A DNA stretch of 64,000 nucleotides from the NCBI GenBank assembly GCA_019914995.1, contig CM034136.1:883270-947269 (forward strand), written 5' to 3'. The translations under genes and the position numbers were made by a program. The notes under the pieces are model-generated. The model made no database searches. It worked only from the letters and a program-made list of their open reading frames with translations, and had not been told where the DNA came from. Positions 40,301 to 50,127 of this stretch are shown piece by piece. Position 1 is the stretch's first letter, and the number at the start of each line of letters is the position of its first letter. Origin of the DNA: Acanthochlamys bracteata. Its lineage: Eukaryota; Streptophyta; Magnoliopsida; Pandanales; Velloziaceae.

Positions 40301-43161
40301 TACTACATGTCCTAAAAGGAAAAGGCATTCATATCGTCTTACCAATATATTATAATGGTCAGTCATCATGGCAATCAATCCTGCTACAGTTGCTGTCCCT
40401 TCTGGCAGGGACAAGTATGCCTGAAAAGTTCAACTTGTTATGAAATAACCAAACTTGAAGCTGAAAAACATATGAGAAAGGATTGAACAATTTTCATCCA
40501 CATCAGGGTGGATTCAGATCCTGTAGTGCCCGTCTACTCAAAAAAGATTCTAGCTTGTGAACATAGTACATACAACAGAATAGCAAAAAAAAAAAAAAAA
40601 AAAAAAAAAAAGAGAGTACATACAACAAAATAGCAAAAAAAAAAAAAAGAGAAATCTCGCTTTCGCAGTTGTAAGTAGTGAGAAAATAAAAAAAAATTAC
40701 AAATTTGAAAAGTGAACAATTATCTAGATTTGTAAGGCTTGTTAATGCTCACTGCATCAATATAATTAGGGAAACTAAAGCGCACTCCTTACATGAGTCA
40801 AAGGTTCAAACATAATCAGCAAAAACTTATAGTTGACTAGCCCTTTTTTACATATCTCTAGACCTTTCTGACATTTATGCTGACATTGATATGTAGAAGA
40901 CATATCACTATTTGATCACAGTGGACAAATCTCATCAAATTCAAGCAAACAGAATTATTACAAGGGTACTGCATACGCAACGACTTTTTTTACATGCACG
41001 TGTTACAAGTTGTTATTCTTTATACCAAAGAGAAGAAGTCTTTACTCTATGGACATAGTTATATTGAGGCATATTTGTCAAAATTTATGATCTGATTAAC
41101 TCCAAAAGAAGACTTATCATCACAACTCTTCCTCAAACTCCCTTAAGTAACTCAAAAGAATGTTCTTTGGAGGATAACAACCGATAACTCACCAATGTGT
41201 GTTCACTCACCTGAAGGCTCATTTTGTACAGACAATTACAATATTAAAACTTATTCCAATAGCGCATAAGAAGTAGGTAATTGAACAAGATAATCATAGC
41301 GAACAAACATCAAGTACTAGCAATATCGAACTTGATCAACAGCTCTCACCTTGTTCATAGTGTATAGAGCTTCTACCATCTCAGGAGATCTATTACGCAG
41401 AATGCTAGCGACCTGAAAAGCAAAATATACGTTTGTATTAAAGAGCACGTATAAATAAAAAATTAATTTCAAAGACATAAAAAAATGAACCCCAACCTAC
41501 CATGAAATGTTAAACATTACCCAAACCTGGCACTCAGAATTCATAATGAAAACCACATCACTAACGCAATAAAGCTATGCGCTAAACTATATGCAAAAAG
41601 AATAAAAGAAGTGTCTAACCTTTTTCCAATTTTTCCCATATTTCCTGTAAGCTTCATAAAAGTGTTGAAGCTCTTCTTTGCTCCATTGAGAACCCAGCAA
41701 GTCAGATAGCTTCCTCTTCTGCATTATGATAATTAATAAGTCCAAATTTCCAACTTCAGTTTATAACGCAATCGGATTTCAAATTTAAAAATAAAGTTAA
41801 AAAAATAATAATAAAGTAACAATAAAATAACACACATATATGGATGTCTTATTAGTCATGGAAATGCAAGATATGATACATAAGTGCAAATTTTAGTATT
41901 GCAACAAAGGAATACCCAAACAGCAAAAGGCAAAGATACACAAGATTGGCATGATCTTGCTGACGATATGCATATCATAATGATAGATATAGTAATACCT
42001 GTAATCGGTTAACATAAAACAGAATTATCACTTTATGGCTAAATGTAAGTAAATCAACAGAGTTGAAAGAACTTTCAGATAACTGCTACTGAGTATATAA
42101 TCTGGACAATCCAGCTAGGGTAGATACTTGCATTTTGTCAACAAATTCAAAGAATCCTCATATAGGTTGCAATTAGAAAGTCGAAGAGAAGTGAAGTAGT
42201 TAGATCTATTGGATTGCTGTTGCAGATTGAACACTAAATATGCATAAAAGGGAAATCTGCTCGTATAGGTTGCTCAGTAAGATGATTAACAAGGCAATAC
42301 CACACCAAGTATGTATATCAAAAACATATAGGAGGCTCTAATACTCTTCCCTTTCATATTTATAGTCCTTATGTGATGAGGTACAACATTATAAACACGC
42401 TAATCAATAAACTAGCCATACGTATTAAATAGTAAATGCATATCGACATGAACTAACCATATATTTACATAATACATACACATCATAACTGCATATCGTT
42501 ACCCTGCATACTACTGTAGTCTGTTACCATGAAGACCACTTTAATGTTAAAACTGAATGTTTGCATGAAAAACTTTTTTAAAAATCTAAGATATGATTGG
42601 GAGTCGATAATGGCTGTATAAAAATAAACTAAGGAAGTAGTTAAAAAGTCTCCTGCCAGAAAAATAAATAAATAAATAAAGGGTAAGTTCAGAAAAACAG
42701 GGGTCGCACTGATGCAAAATACTCAATGCCTAAAGCCAGATGTTGATAAGATTAGAATGATCAAAAGCAGTTAGAAAATCAAGGACTTGAATAATCAAAT
42801 GAGAGTAGAAGGATGACAATAGCACATTATGAATAAGATTATGTGCATAACAATCCAAGTACTAAAATGAACATATACAAAATAAAACTGTGGTTTTAAA
42901 AAGGCTGGTATCAAAACTTAAATTAATAATTAGAGATAGTAATGAAGAGATTGAAGAACAGGATACAAAACTTAAGTTAATACTTAGAGATAGTAATGAA
43001 GAGATTGAAGAACAAGATACAAATAGAAAGAAACGAATAATAATCAAAGCACTTACGCGTCCCTTAGACTTGTCTGCAGTTCTTGCATCCTTATCAGACA
43101 ATTCTTCGATTACCTTCATAGAGCGCCTATTCACATTTCTAGACTTTCTTGTAGAAGTCAT
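22345..43161 (-). CDS. ALY: ALWAYS EARLY-type protein (LIN9 homologue, DREAM/MuvB core), ALY2/ALY3-like
   Basis: Nineteen coding exons on the minus strand: 43161-43057, 41718-41620, 41412-41350, 40420-40343, 40055-39866, 37938-37661, 37576-37204, 36266-36183, 34785-34562, 34450-34394, 33737-33426, 33331-33153, 33069-32787, 32570-32358, 32283-32119, 28807-28667, 28570-28355, 24245-23967 and 22539-22345. Junctions are GT-AG and phases agree throughout, giving 1177 residues (Arabidopsis ALY3 is about 1,130). Exon 2 encodes a SANT/Myb-like domain ([20 protein letters not shown], about residues 46-65). Exons 12-13 encode the DIRP domain ([20 protein letters not shown] then [10 protein letters not shown]) followed by a Tudor-like stretch ([14 protein letters not shown]). 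The C-terminus has the conserved [11 protein letters not shown] and [12 protein letters not shown] blocks. LIN9-type proteins are chromatin regulators of cell-cycle genes in MuvB/DREAM complexes. The gene appears intact. The start matches the Arg/Lys-Ser-rich N-terminus of the family. Confidence 0.94.
22540..23966 (-). other. Last intron of ALY
   Basis: A 1.4-kb AT-rich intron between the last two coding exons. I see nothing recognisable in it beyond short A/T runs. Confidence 0.7.
24246..28354 (-). other. Long ALY intron (4.1 kb)
   Basis: Contains a well-bounded MITE (24378-24627), an AAAAG-type microsatellite near 27793-27822, short diverged direct repeats near 27220-27300 and 28185-28270, and a SINE-like word cluster near 26521-26577. 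About 25500-26500 has a more even composition and several short frames on the plus strand, but none has a domain I recognise. Confidence 0.65.
24378..24627. mobile_element. Tourist-like MITE (250 bp) in an ALY intron
   Basis: The best-preserved member of the family. The left end reads AGGCACGTTTGGCTGTGCTT; the right end, reverse-complemented, reads GGAGGCGTTTGGCAGTGCTT. It is flanked by TAA on both sides (24375-24377 and 24628-24630). The interior is AT-rich with a T22-type tract and no coding capacity. Confidence 0.65.
28808..32118 (-). other. ALY intron (3.3 kb) with tandem duplication and unidentified block
   Basis: Starts with a two-copy 233-bp tandem duplication (28841-29306). About 29440-31850 is noticeably less AT-rich than neighbouring introns, begins with a C/G run (CCCCCCTCCCTCTGGGTGGG), and ends near an A-rich stretch at 31852-31860. 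It carries only interrupted open frames. It may be an old insertion, but I could not assign a family. Confidence 0.55.
28841..29306. repeat. Tandem duplication, 2 x 233 bp
   Basis: Copy 1 is 28841-29073 and copy 2 is 29074-29306. Both begin ATGATTCTGGTGGAAGAG and run in parallel to CCACTACCT with only scattered differences, including small indels. High similarity implies a fairly recent duplication inside the intron. Confidence 0.85.
34786..36182 (-). other. ALY intron (1.4 kb)
   Basis: AT-rich. A short SINE-like segment (CAACAACTAAGCC then TTATCCCACTAG then TCGGCTA) lies at about 35096-35137. Nothing else is recognisable. Confidence 0.55.
35096..35140. mobile_element. Possible SINE remnant
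   Basis: The words CAACAAC, CCTTATCCCACTAG and TCGGCTA occur in the order typical of the reverse complement of TTG-repeat-ended plant SINE tails (TS/Au type, from memory). Related words occur near 26521-26577 and 60308-60361. Only the tail-like part is visible, so this is a weak call. Confidence 0.3.
38801..39020. repeat. Tandem duplication, 2 x 110 bp, in an ALY intron
   Basis: Copies start at 38801 and 38911, both with TTAACAAATGGTCATTTT, and run in parallel through TTACAAAGATATATTATCAT to TTAGTTCAAAA with a few substitutions. It lies in the 1.9-kb intron 37939-39865. Confidence 0.85.
40566..40647. repeat. Duplicated A-tract unit
   Basis: AGTACATACAACAGAATAGC followed by a run of 27 A, then a second AGTACATACAACAAAATAGC followed by a shorter A run. 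It lies in the intron after exon 4 of ALY. It may derive from slippage around a poly-A tail. Confidence 0.6.
42912..43019. repeat. Tandem duplication, 2 x 54 bp, in the first coding intron of ALY
   Basis: Two copies with period 54 (landmark AAAACTTAA at 42913 and 42967), both containing TTAGAGATAGTAATGAAGAG and GATTGAAGAAC. They lie just downstream of the donor of coding exon 1 (donor at 43056 on the minus strand). Confidence 0.8.
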
Positions 43162-45510
43162 CTATAAATACTTCTCACTGTATGCAAGAAAGAGCATATG
43201 AGCACACAAGCAAATATGAATTGTACCTATAGGATTAGGACAAACAAGAGAGCCAAAAGAAGAAGAAGAAGAAGAAGGAGAGAGAAAAAAAATGTCTCAG
43301 TAACTTAAAACCATGCATAAGAACACAACAGCCATAATGAATTTCACAATAGTTAGGCATGATATATAAGGACATTCAACTTTTTTGTTTAATTGGCAGA
43401 CTATAAATGATAGACCACAAAGTACAACACATACATTCAAGTAATAGTAGGACCAAAACATACTTCGTAACAACTTAGTGCAGTACCAACATCATTCTGC
43501 ACTTTTTCCATTTACAACAAACTGCAATTCCATGGCATCAGAAACTAAAGCTTCAGCGCATCCTTTTAAGTTCTTCAACAAGTTTCCTGCAGCCTCTCAC
43601 TTGGTAATTTTAGTTACTACACTGAGACTCGTGATTAGTATTTCCTGCTTTATTAGAAATAAGCAAAGAAGTATACAAATTGAGGATCTAGCAAAGGAAA
43701 GTGAATCTGACTTTGACAAACAAAAAGTTAATTCATAAGGTGCTGCAGGAAGATTCCTGCACCATGTTGTATGAAATATTTTTCTGGCTCAAAAACGCCA
43801 CTCAATATTTTGACCACCATACCACGAGACAAAAGACGGGTGTGGGCCATTTCAACATCAACTTCGAAATAGCTGAGCATCCCACCGAGTTGTGAGGTAT
43901 AAGAATTAGGAAATGTCTTTTATGATCACTTTCTAGACAAACTAACTAATTTTTATTAAGTAGTCATCATCTCAAAATCATTTTGCATGTAAGGCCACTT
44001 CCTCCTTAATCTAGTAACATCTAGCTTCCATACTATCAGTATTGCAGAAGTGGAAATGCATCGCATAGGATAAGTTAGACTACTTGGAGATATTACAATC
44101 GAAAATATGACCTCCCACTATGGATGCCTTTTATAGTGAGCTCCTTTCCATTCATAAGGTTGAGGAAGAAAACTAGCAATACACTTCTTCTTGTCTTAAT
44201 ACGATTTCACTAAACAAATTGTCAACCCATAAGCTCAATTACAGTGGAATTTTTTAAGTATAGTGACTTCTAGTTGTCTCCTCCTGGGTAGCTATTACCG
44301 TACAACTACATCATATTACAGAGCCATGCAAGAGTATCTTGAGATCCTATTTTTATTCTACAAGAAAAAAAGACATTTTGGTAGTTTAAAAGTAAGTACA
44401 GTCCAGAAGAAAGTTTATCAGAAACATCAATCGGCTGAGTACCCAAGCCAGGTTGCACAAAGGTAAACGAACTCAAGTGAAACTCAAAAGACTCTCCAAA
44501 CAAATCCTATTGCCTAAAGCAACATGACCCAAATCAAGTAGAGGAACTTTTGGTGACATTTTGACCTAGGTAACCAATCCAGCTGACATCGCAAAAAATT
44601 TGATGAAAAAAAAATATCTGAAGCTAGCAGTAACTCGAATAACAAAGAACATAAAGCAAACTCAAAGAAACCAAAACAATAGTGCATGGAAGGAATGTAC
44701 CTACAAATCTAACTGGAACGTGGAAAACATGTCTAAATTTATGAGAACCTATTGACCAATTTACATTGCAAACATTCCGAAGATGTCAACATCCAGATCA
44801 GAGGAAACAAAAATTCAGAGAAGAAGTGGAAGCAAAAACTTTGAATCAATAATCACAACAAGAGAAACGGGAATATTGGCAATTACCACGAAATCAAAGC
44901 GGATTACGACGATGGAAATAAACAACGGGGAAAAACACCCCAACTGTGCCTGAAAACTCACCAAGCAATTCAATGAACGACTGGGCGGCCAAATCCTCCG
45001 CCGTCGAGGAAACCCTCGGTCACTATCAAGAAGAAAAGATATTGAAATCAAACTCGGTAAAAAGCAAAAGAAAATCAATCAAAGAAACAAAGAATGGGAA
45101 CAAGAATTTTGAATCAGTAACTATAGAACAAGAGAAAATGGGAATATGATTGCTACCTCCAAATCGAAGTGGGTTAAAAACCAACAAACATCGTGCCTGA
45201 GAAAAGCAGCGCCGCGAGAAAACAACTGCCGCCGAAATCGTCACCGTCGATGAGAATCGATGAAGCAGAACAACAACCGCTCGATGAAGAATCCAAGTCG
45301 GTGAAGAATCCAAGCCCTCGAGAAGGAGAAGAATGACAGAAGAATGGTTTGTTGGATGGCGCGGTAGAAAAACTCGAGAGATGTTACAGTGAATTGAATC
45401 GGTTGAGATTTTTGAGAAGCATTTGAAATTGTGAATTTTCTTGATCTCGAGTTGTTGGCTAAGGATTTTGGATTCAGGACACGTCTCTGGGCTTGTCTTC
45501 AGACAGGACA
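43162..45510 (-). other. Probable ALY 5' UTR with non-coding exon(s) and leader intron
   Basis: The coding ATG at 43161 is directly preceded by TTTATAG on the minus strand, a good intron acceptor. The more balanced, CT-rich DNA at about 44888-45500 looks like a 5' UTR exon. Candidate donors are GGAG/GTAGCA (exon end 45157) and CGTG/GTAATT (exon end 44887), lying in two diverged copies 270 bp apart. An (AAG)n microsatellite is at about 43257-43277. Exact start sites cannot be read from the sequence. Confidence 0.5.
44829..45240. repeat. Diverged tandem duplication (period 270 bp) over the ALY leader exon
   Basis: From 44829 and again from about 45099 the plus strand reads similar blocks: TTTGAATCA, ACAAGAGAAA, GGGAATAT, then AAATC(A/G)AAG and, further on, GTGCCTGA and CCGTCGA. 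By eye identity is about 75% over the first 70 bases. Each copy carries its own candidate splice donor in the same relative place. Confidence 0.6.
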
Positions 45511-47939
45511 CAGGATTTGAATTTAAGATCCAACGCCCTGTTCTTTTATTTTACCTTTATGTTTTTAACTTTCCTTAACGTCGTTATTATATTAAAATAA
45601 CTTTCTACGAATAATTTTATAAAAATCAAATTATTTATAAATTAATAAAACTAAAGTTTTGATTGATAATTAAATACATAAAACAGAAATTGACGTTAGA
45701 TTTTGATGCAAGTAGATTATGAAAATAAAAGTCAAATTTAACGTGATAACTGAAATACATAATAGTAAAATTCAAATTTTGAAAGAAAAAAATTGAATTT
45801 TTTCAATCGAATCTTGATACGGACCGAGTTTAAGTAAACAACATAAATATTAGATTAATAGTGCTACTAAAATTAGATGTGGCAATTTGAATTGATATAT
45901 CAGTTTTATGTCGGCCTATTTAATAATTGAATCAAATTCGTTCAATCTTAATTTTATAAATTTATATGAATCAAAAGTATTAATATAACCCAATTTATTT
46001 AATAATAATAAAATTTAGATTAATTTATTTATTAGTTAAAATTATTATTTTTATATTTTTAAATTTGAATAAAATTATAAAATCAGTTGGAATAAATGTT
46101 GTACCGTGTTCCTAGCGAAAAAATCTGGTGAGTGTCCACTAAATGTGCATTCTGTAGTATCTTCGTGAGTTCTTAAAATGCTCTAAATTTTTATTATTTT
46201 TTGTAAATATGTAGTAACAACTGAATTTTATGATTATAAATATATAGTAATACTTTCGATACAAAATTTTGAAAAAACTTTTCTACAAAATTTAAATTCG
46301 TCATTAAGAAAATACATATGCAGTAATACTTTCATTAATATCATAATTTTTTACACTATTTTATAAGACATGAAAGTAAACTAATAATTATAAACATAAT
46401 ATTTTATAATAATTTATAAATTACTATTATCGATTTTTTTTGTTGTCAAAATTTTATTAAACGGTACAGAAAAATCGGAAAAGAATTGTTCCAATTAAAA
46501 GTGACAATTCAGATTGTTGGGTTATTTTTTGTTGACCTATTTAATAATTAGATCAAATTTGTTTAATCCTAATCAAATCCATGACTTATATGGGTCAAGT
46601 TATTAACTCTAATCTAAATTAAATAGATCAGTTTTGGATTAAATTTTCGAATCGGATCATATATTACCAATTCTAATTACAACTGAACAAGGACTATAAA
46701 CATCCGTTAATTAATGTCGCAAAATGTTCAATAGTGTAAGTTGAATCACTAAAATATATGTACCTATATCTGAGGGAGTAAACTAATTTACCTTTAAGAC
46801 AAGCTACTCTGAAACAAAAAATTTGGTAAGAGTGTGCTCTTTTCACCCTTACAAGTTATTCTTTCCGCAAAAAGTCACATTTAATTTACTTTTAACTACA
46901 TAAAAAAATACACGAAGTTATTTCAACTCATTTCTTTCTAGTAAAATTAACTCAATTTCAATATTAGTTATAGTAACTCACTCTCAAATAACTTATTTTC
47001 TAATCACTTATTTTTAACCCAAAAGAACATGCCTTTTAAAAAAAAAAATTTGTGCCAAAAGTTGAATTTAGGATATGTTTCAATTATAATAAACTCCAAT
47101 TCTTCCTGCTAGATTTTGAGTTTTGTCACTTCATATGTTTCACTTGTAATTTCAAACTTCACATTCACTTCCATAGCAAACTTTACTTCCAATAAAATTT
47201 AACTAAAAATTCCACTTGACGTATTTCAATTACTACTCACTCTATTCAACCGAACTAGCTTCAATATAACTAAAACACTCTCTTAATGTATCTTGCTTAA
47301 TAGTTTATGTGATGTTAATTTCTATCTTAATATATACTCTATTTTTCTTCTTTGATTAATTTTCTGCCCGGATGTTCAAGATTAAAAGTAGACTGATTGT
47401 AGAGGAGAAATCTGTTCGTCGCTCAGACTCGACAAAGAAGATGTTGGAAAATAAATTACAAAAGCAATCTGTACATAAACTAAATTATATTTAAGCAGTA
47501 ATTTATTATCACATGATTATTGTATATCTCAAACTAAAAGCGTGTTTTTAGATACAGAAAGTAACTTTATAAAAAATACTTTTGGGTGCATTAGCAACGT
47601 ACTTATCTAGATGGGGTGTAGTTCTTCTTTTTAATTGCTTCTGCTTTCTTTATTTTCATAAGCAGTTAACTTAGGTATTTAGTAAACACCACTTGTTATA
47701 TTTTTTCAGAATGTATGATTAGTGTTGATAGACTCGCACCATACCGTCCAGGTCGACCTTAAAATTGTCTATTCGGAATCAAAAGCGATTTGGGTCTGCA
47801 AATGGACCGCTCGTACATGTGACTCGTTTTGACTCATCAGGTTTATAAAACAAACCATCGACCCAACCAGGCGGGTTAACTCGGGTATGTTAACAGAAAA
47901 ATTTGCGTATTAAATCTTGTCTGAGTTTCAATACTTGTA
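45511..47939. other. AT-rich intergenic DNA upstream of ALY
   Basis: The left 100 bases are likely the ALY core promoter, with no clear TATA box seen. Two related blocks in the same orientation, near 45884-46010 and 46488-46660, share GTG(G/A)CAATT, CCTATTTAATAATT and ATCAAATT and may be remnants of a repeated element. About 47740-47939 is more GC-rich and unidentified. No gene is visible. Confidence 0.6.
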
Positions 47940-47947
47940 TGTTTGAT

Positions 47948-50119
47948 TATAGGTGCAAAAACAGGCAGGTTGGGCCGGGCTGGTCTCTTTATCCTGGTCG
48001 GGCTGGCCCGGTCCGGGTGTAAAATTTTAGACCCAGCCCGACCCGTCAGCATGTTATTTATTTATTTTTAAAATAATAAATTTAAATATTATTTGAAATA
48101 TTATTAAATATAAAAAATGAAAATAATCTTAAAAATTATTACTAAATATAAAAAGCTTAAAAAATAACTTTAAAAATTATTATTAAATATAAAAAAATTA
48201 TTATAAATTTGTAATATGTATATAATTATACATTTGAACTTGTACTTGAAATATTTTCATTTAAAAATAATTCAGAAAATTGTTCAGTCAAGTCTCCATT
48301 GTGAATTTTATGCTGCATTCTTTTGACTGTAAGTTTCCAATCTTTCAAACAAGTTAACACTTCAACCATCTCACCAGTAAGTTGTGTTCTGCGTTCTTCA
48401 ATTATCCTTCTGGATGTACTAAATGCCGATTCTAAAGACACCGTTGAAACAGAAATAGTCAAAATATCACGTGTTAGTTGAGAGAGTACTGGATATCTTG
48501 TTGAATGTGTCTTCCACCAGTTCAAAACATTAAAATTTTCTGAGTTTTCATCGTCTTCTACGATGACAGTATCGCATTCAAAATATTTGTTCAAGTCAGA
48601 AGAAGATTGCATACTGCTTGAAGTTGAAGATGATGTTGAACTTGAGCCAGGCTTAATGGAGATCAAAGACTAATTGATCGTTTTTTTCTTCTTATTTTGA
48701 TGAGTTTGTGCCGGTGCCGCTTGCTGTTGTTGATTTTGCAAATTATCAAACTTAACTTCATAAACTTCATACAGCTTATTACGAGCGTTAGTTATTTGTA
48801 ATTGAATATCGAAAATATCTAAATACATACCAATATATGTAAGAGTATTAATAAAATACACAAATTTAAATTTAGGATCTAACATAAATGCAAAACAATA
48901 TAAAAGAGGAATATCAGACCAATATTTTTTTAATTTTCTAGTCATTATTGTAAATATAGGTCCAAGTAATTCATCTGTTACATGTGAATGTAGCATACTA
49001 GCTATATTAAGAATTGAATGTAAAACTAATGGAGAAGTAGGATAGTAAATACCAGATAATAAAATAGTAGCATCATAAAAGTTTCTAAAAATTCTACAAG
49101 TTTTTCAGTAATAATCCAATGAGTTTCAGTAAATATATTATTACCCATTCTTGTATTATAAAAAATCATAAGCATATTTTTATAATCTAAAGTACTTTTC
49201 AGTATTAAATAAGTAGAATTTCATCTTACTGGCATATCAAGGTTGAACTTTCGGGGCTTTAGATGTTCTGCTATGCAATATATCTTAAATTCAGCTAAAA
49301 GTTTATTGCAAAATTTACATTTCACCATTTTTTATTTAGTACCATCACTTAGCACTGTATATTCGGCAGTGAAATAGTTCCAGGCTTCAGAAGTTGTGAC
49401 TTTTGAACGTTTTGTTGTTGTCGTTGTCGATGTCGATCCTAAAGCCGAACTACTTTCAACACTTGAAATTGGAGGAATTTCGTTACATCTTTGATGAAAA
49501 CTTCTTCTTTGTGTTGGAAAGATATCATTTTCTTTCTCCATACAAAAACATCTATTTTCTCCAAATTTTGATCGTCCATGACATAGTCATCCGTATCAAG
49601 ATTAATGGCACGAAAATTTGGATCCATTTGAAATAACAACTAAAATTTTGAGAATTGAAGAAATGTGAATTTAAAAAATAAAGTAAGAAAAAATTATTTT
49701 TATAATTTTGTGTAATATTGAGTAGAATGAAAATGAGATTTGAGAAAGATGTGTAAAAAATGAATGAAAATATGATGTATTTATAGGTGAAAAGTTGAAT
49801 TTAAAAAAAAAAAATCTTAACGTTGCAGCCAGCCAACGATAGTGTTACCGTTGGTTGCCACTCCAACGGTCATATTGACATCAGCATGACAGAAATTAAT
49901 TTAGTTTTTGATCTAGTCAACGGTCAATATTGACCAGGTCAAAGTCAATATTGATCGATCAACAGAACAGTGTGCCTGCCCGACGTGCCAGCAAAGTTAG
50001 CCCGTTCTGTCCATCGGCCCGATCCTGCCACTGTTCACCGAATCGGACGGGTCGTGTGCCGAGTTGAATGGCCGGGCCGCGGGCTGTCCCGTTTGGCCCG
50101 GCCTATTTTTTCATCTCTA
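47948..50119 (-). mobile_element. Decayed hAT (Ac-like) DNA transposon, 2,172 bp
   Basis: An 8-bp target duplication TGTTTGAT flanks the element (47940-47947 and 50120-50127), the size expected for hAT. The ends are imperfect inverted repeats: left TATAGGTGCAAAAACAGG; right, reverse-complemented, TAGAGATGAAAAAATAGG, matching at most positions. Subterminal DNA on both sides is rich in GGCCGGGC-type words, likely transposase-binding repeats. Transposase remnants are on the minus strand. Confidence 0.88.
48226..49639 (-). pseudogene. hAT transposase pseudogene
   Basis: Fragments read N- to C-terminal on the minus strand. 49639-49332 contains the N-terminal region with a Ser/Thr-rich segment and the start of a BED zinc finger (SEAWNYF) across a frame change; a TAA stop falls between that and the metal-binding KCKFC. 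48996-48670 contains a YWSDIPLLY...LDPKFKF block. 48666-48226 contains the hATC dimerisation region (WWKTHSTRYPVLSQLTRDIL, then SLESAFSTSRRIIE). Most of the central catalytic part is missing and several stops and frame changes separate the pieces, so no working transposase can be made. The remaining length is roughly 430 codons against about 650-700 in intact relatives. Confidence 0.85.
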
Positions 50120-50127
50120 TGTTTGAT

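Noticed and set aside
45026..45511. A 161-codon minus-strand frame that could be an N-terminal coding exon of ALY
   Set aside because: The conserved family N-terminus (Arg/Lys-Ser-rich start before the SANT domain) begins at 43161 with an acceptor directly before it. The long frame has leader-like composition and no family similarity.
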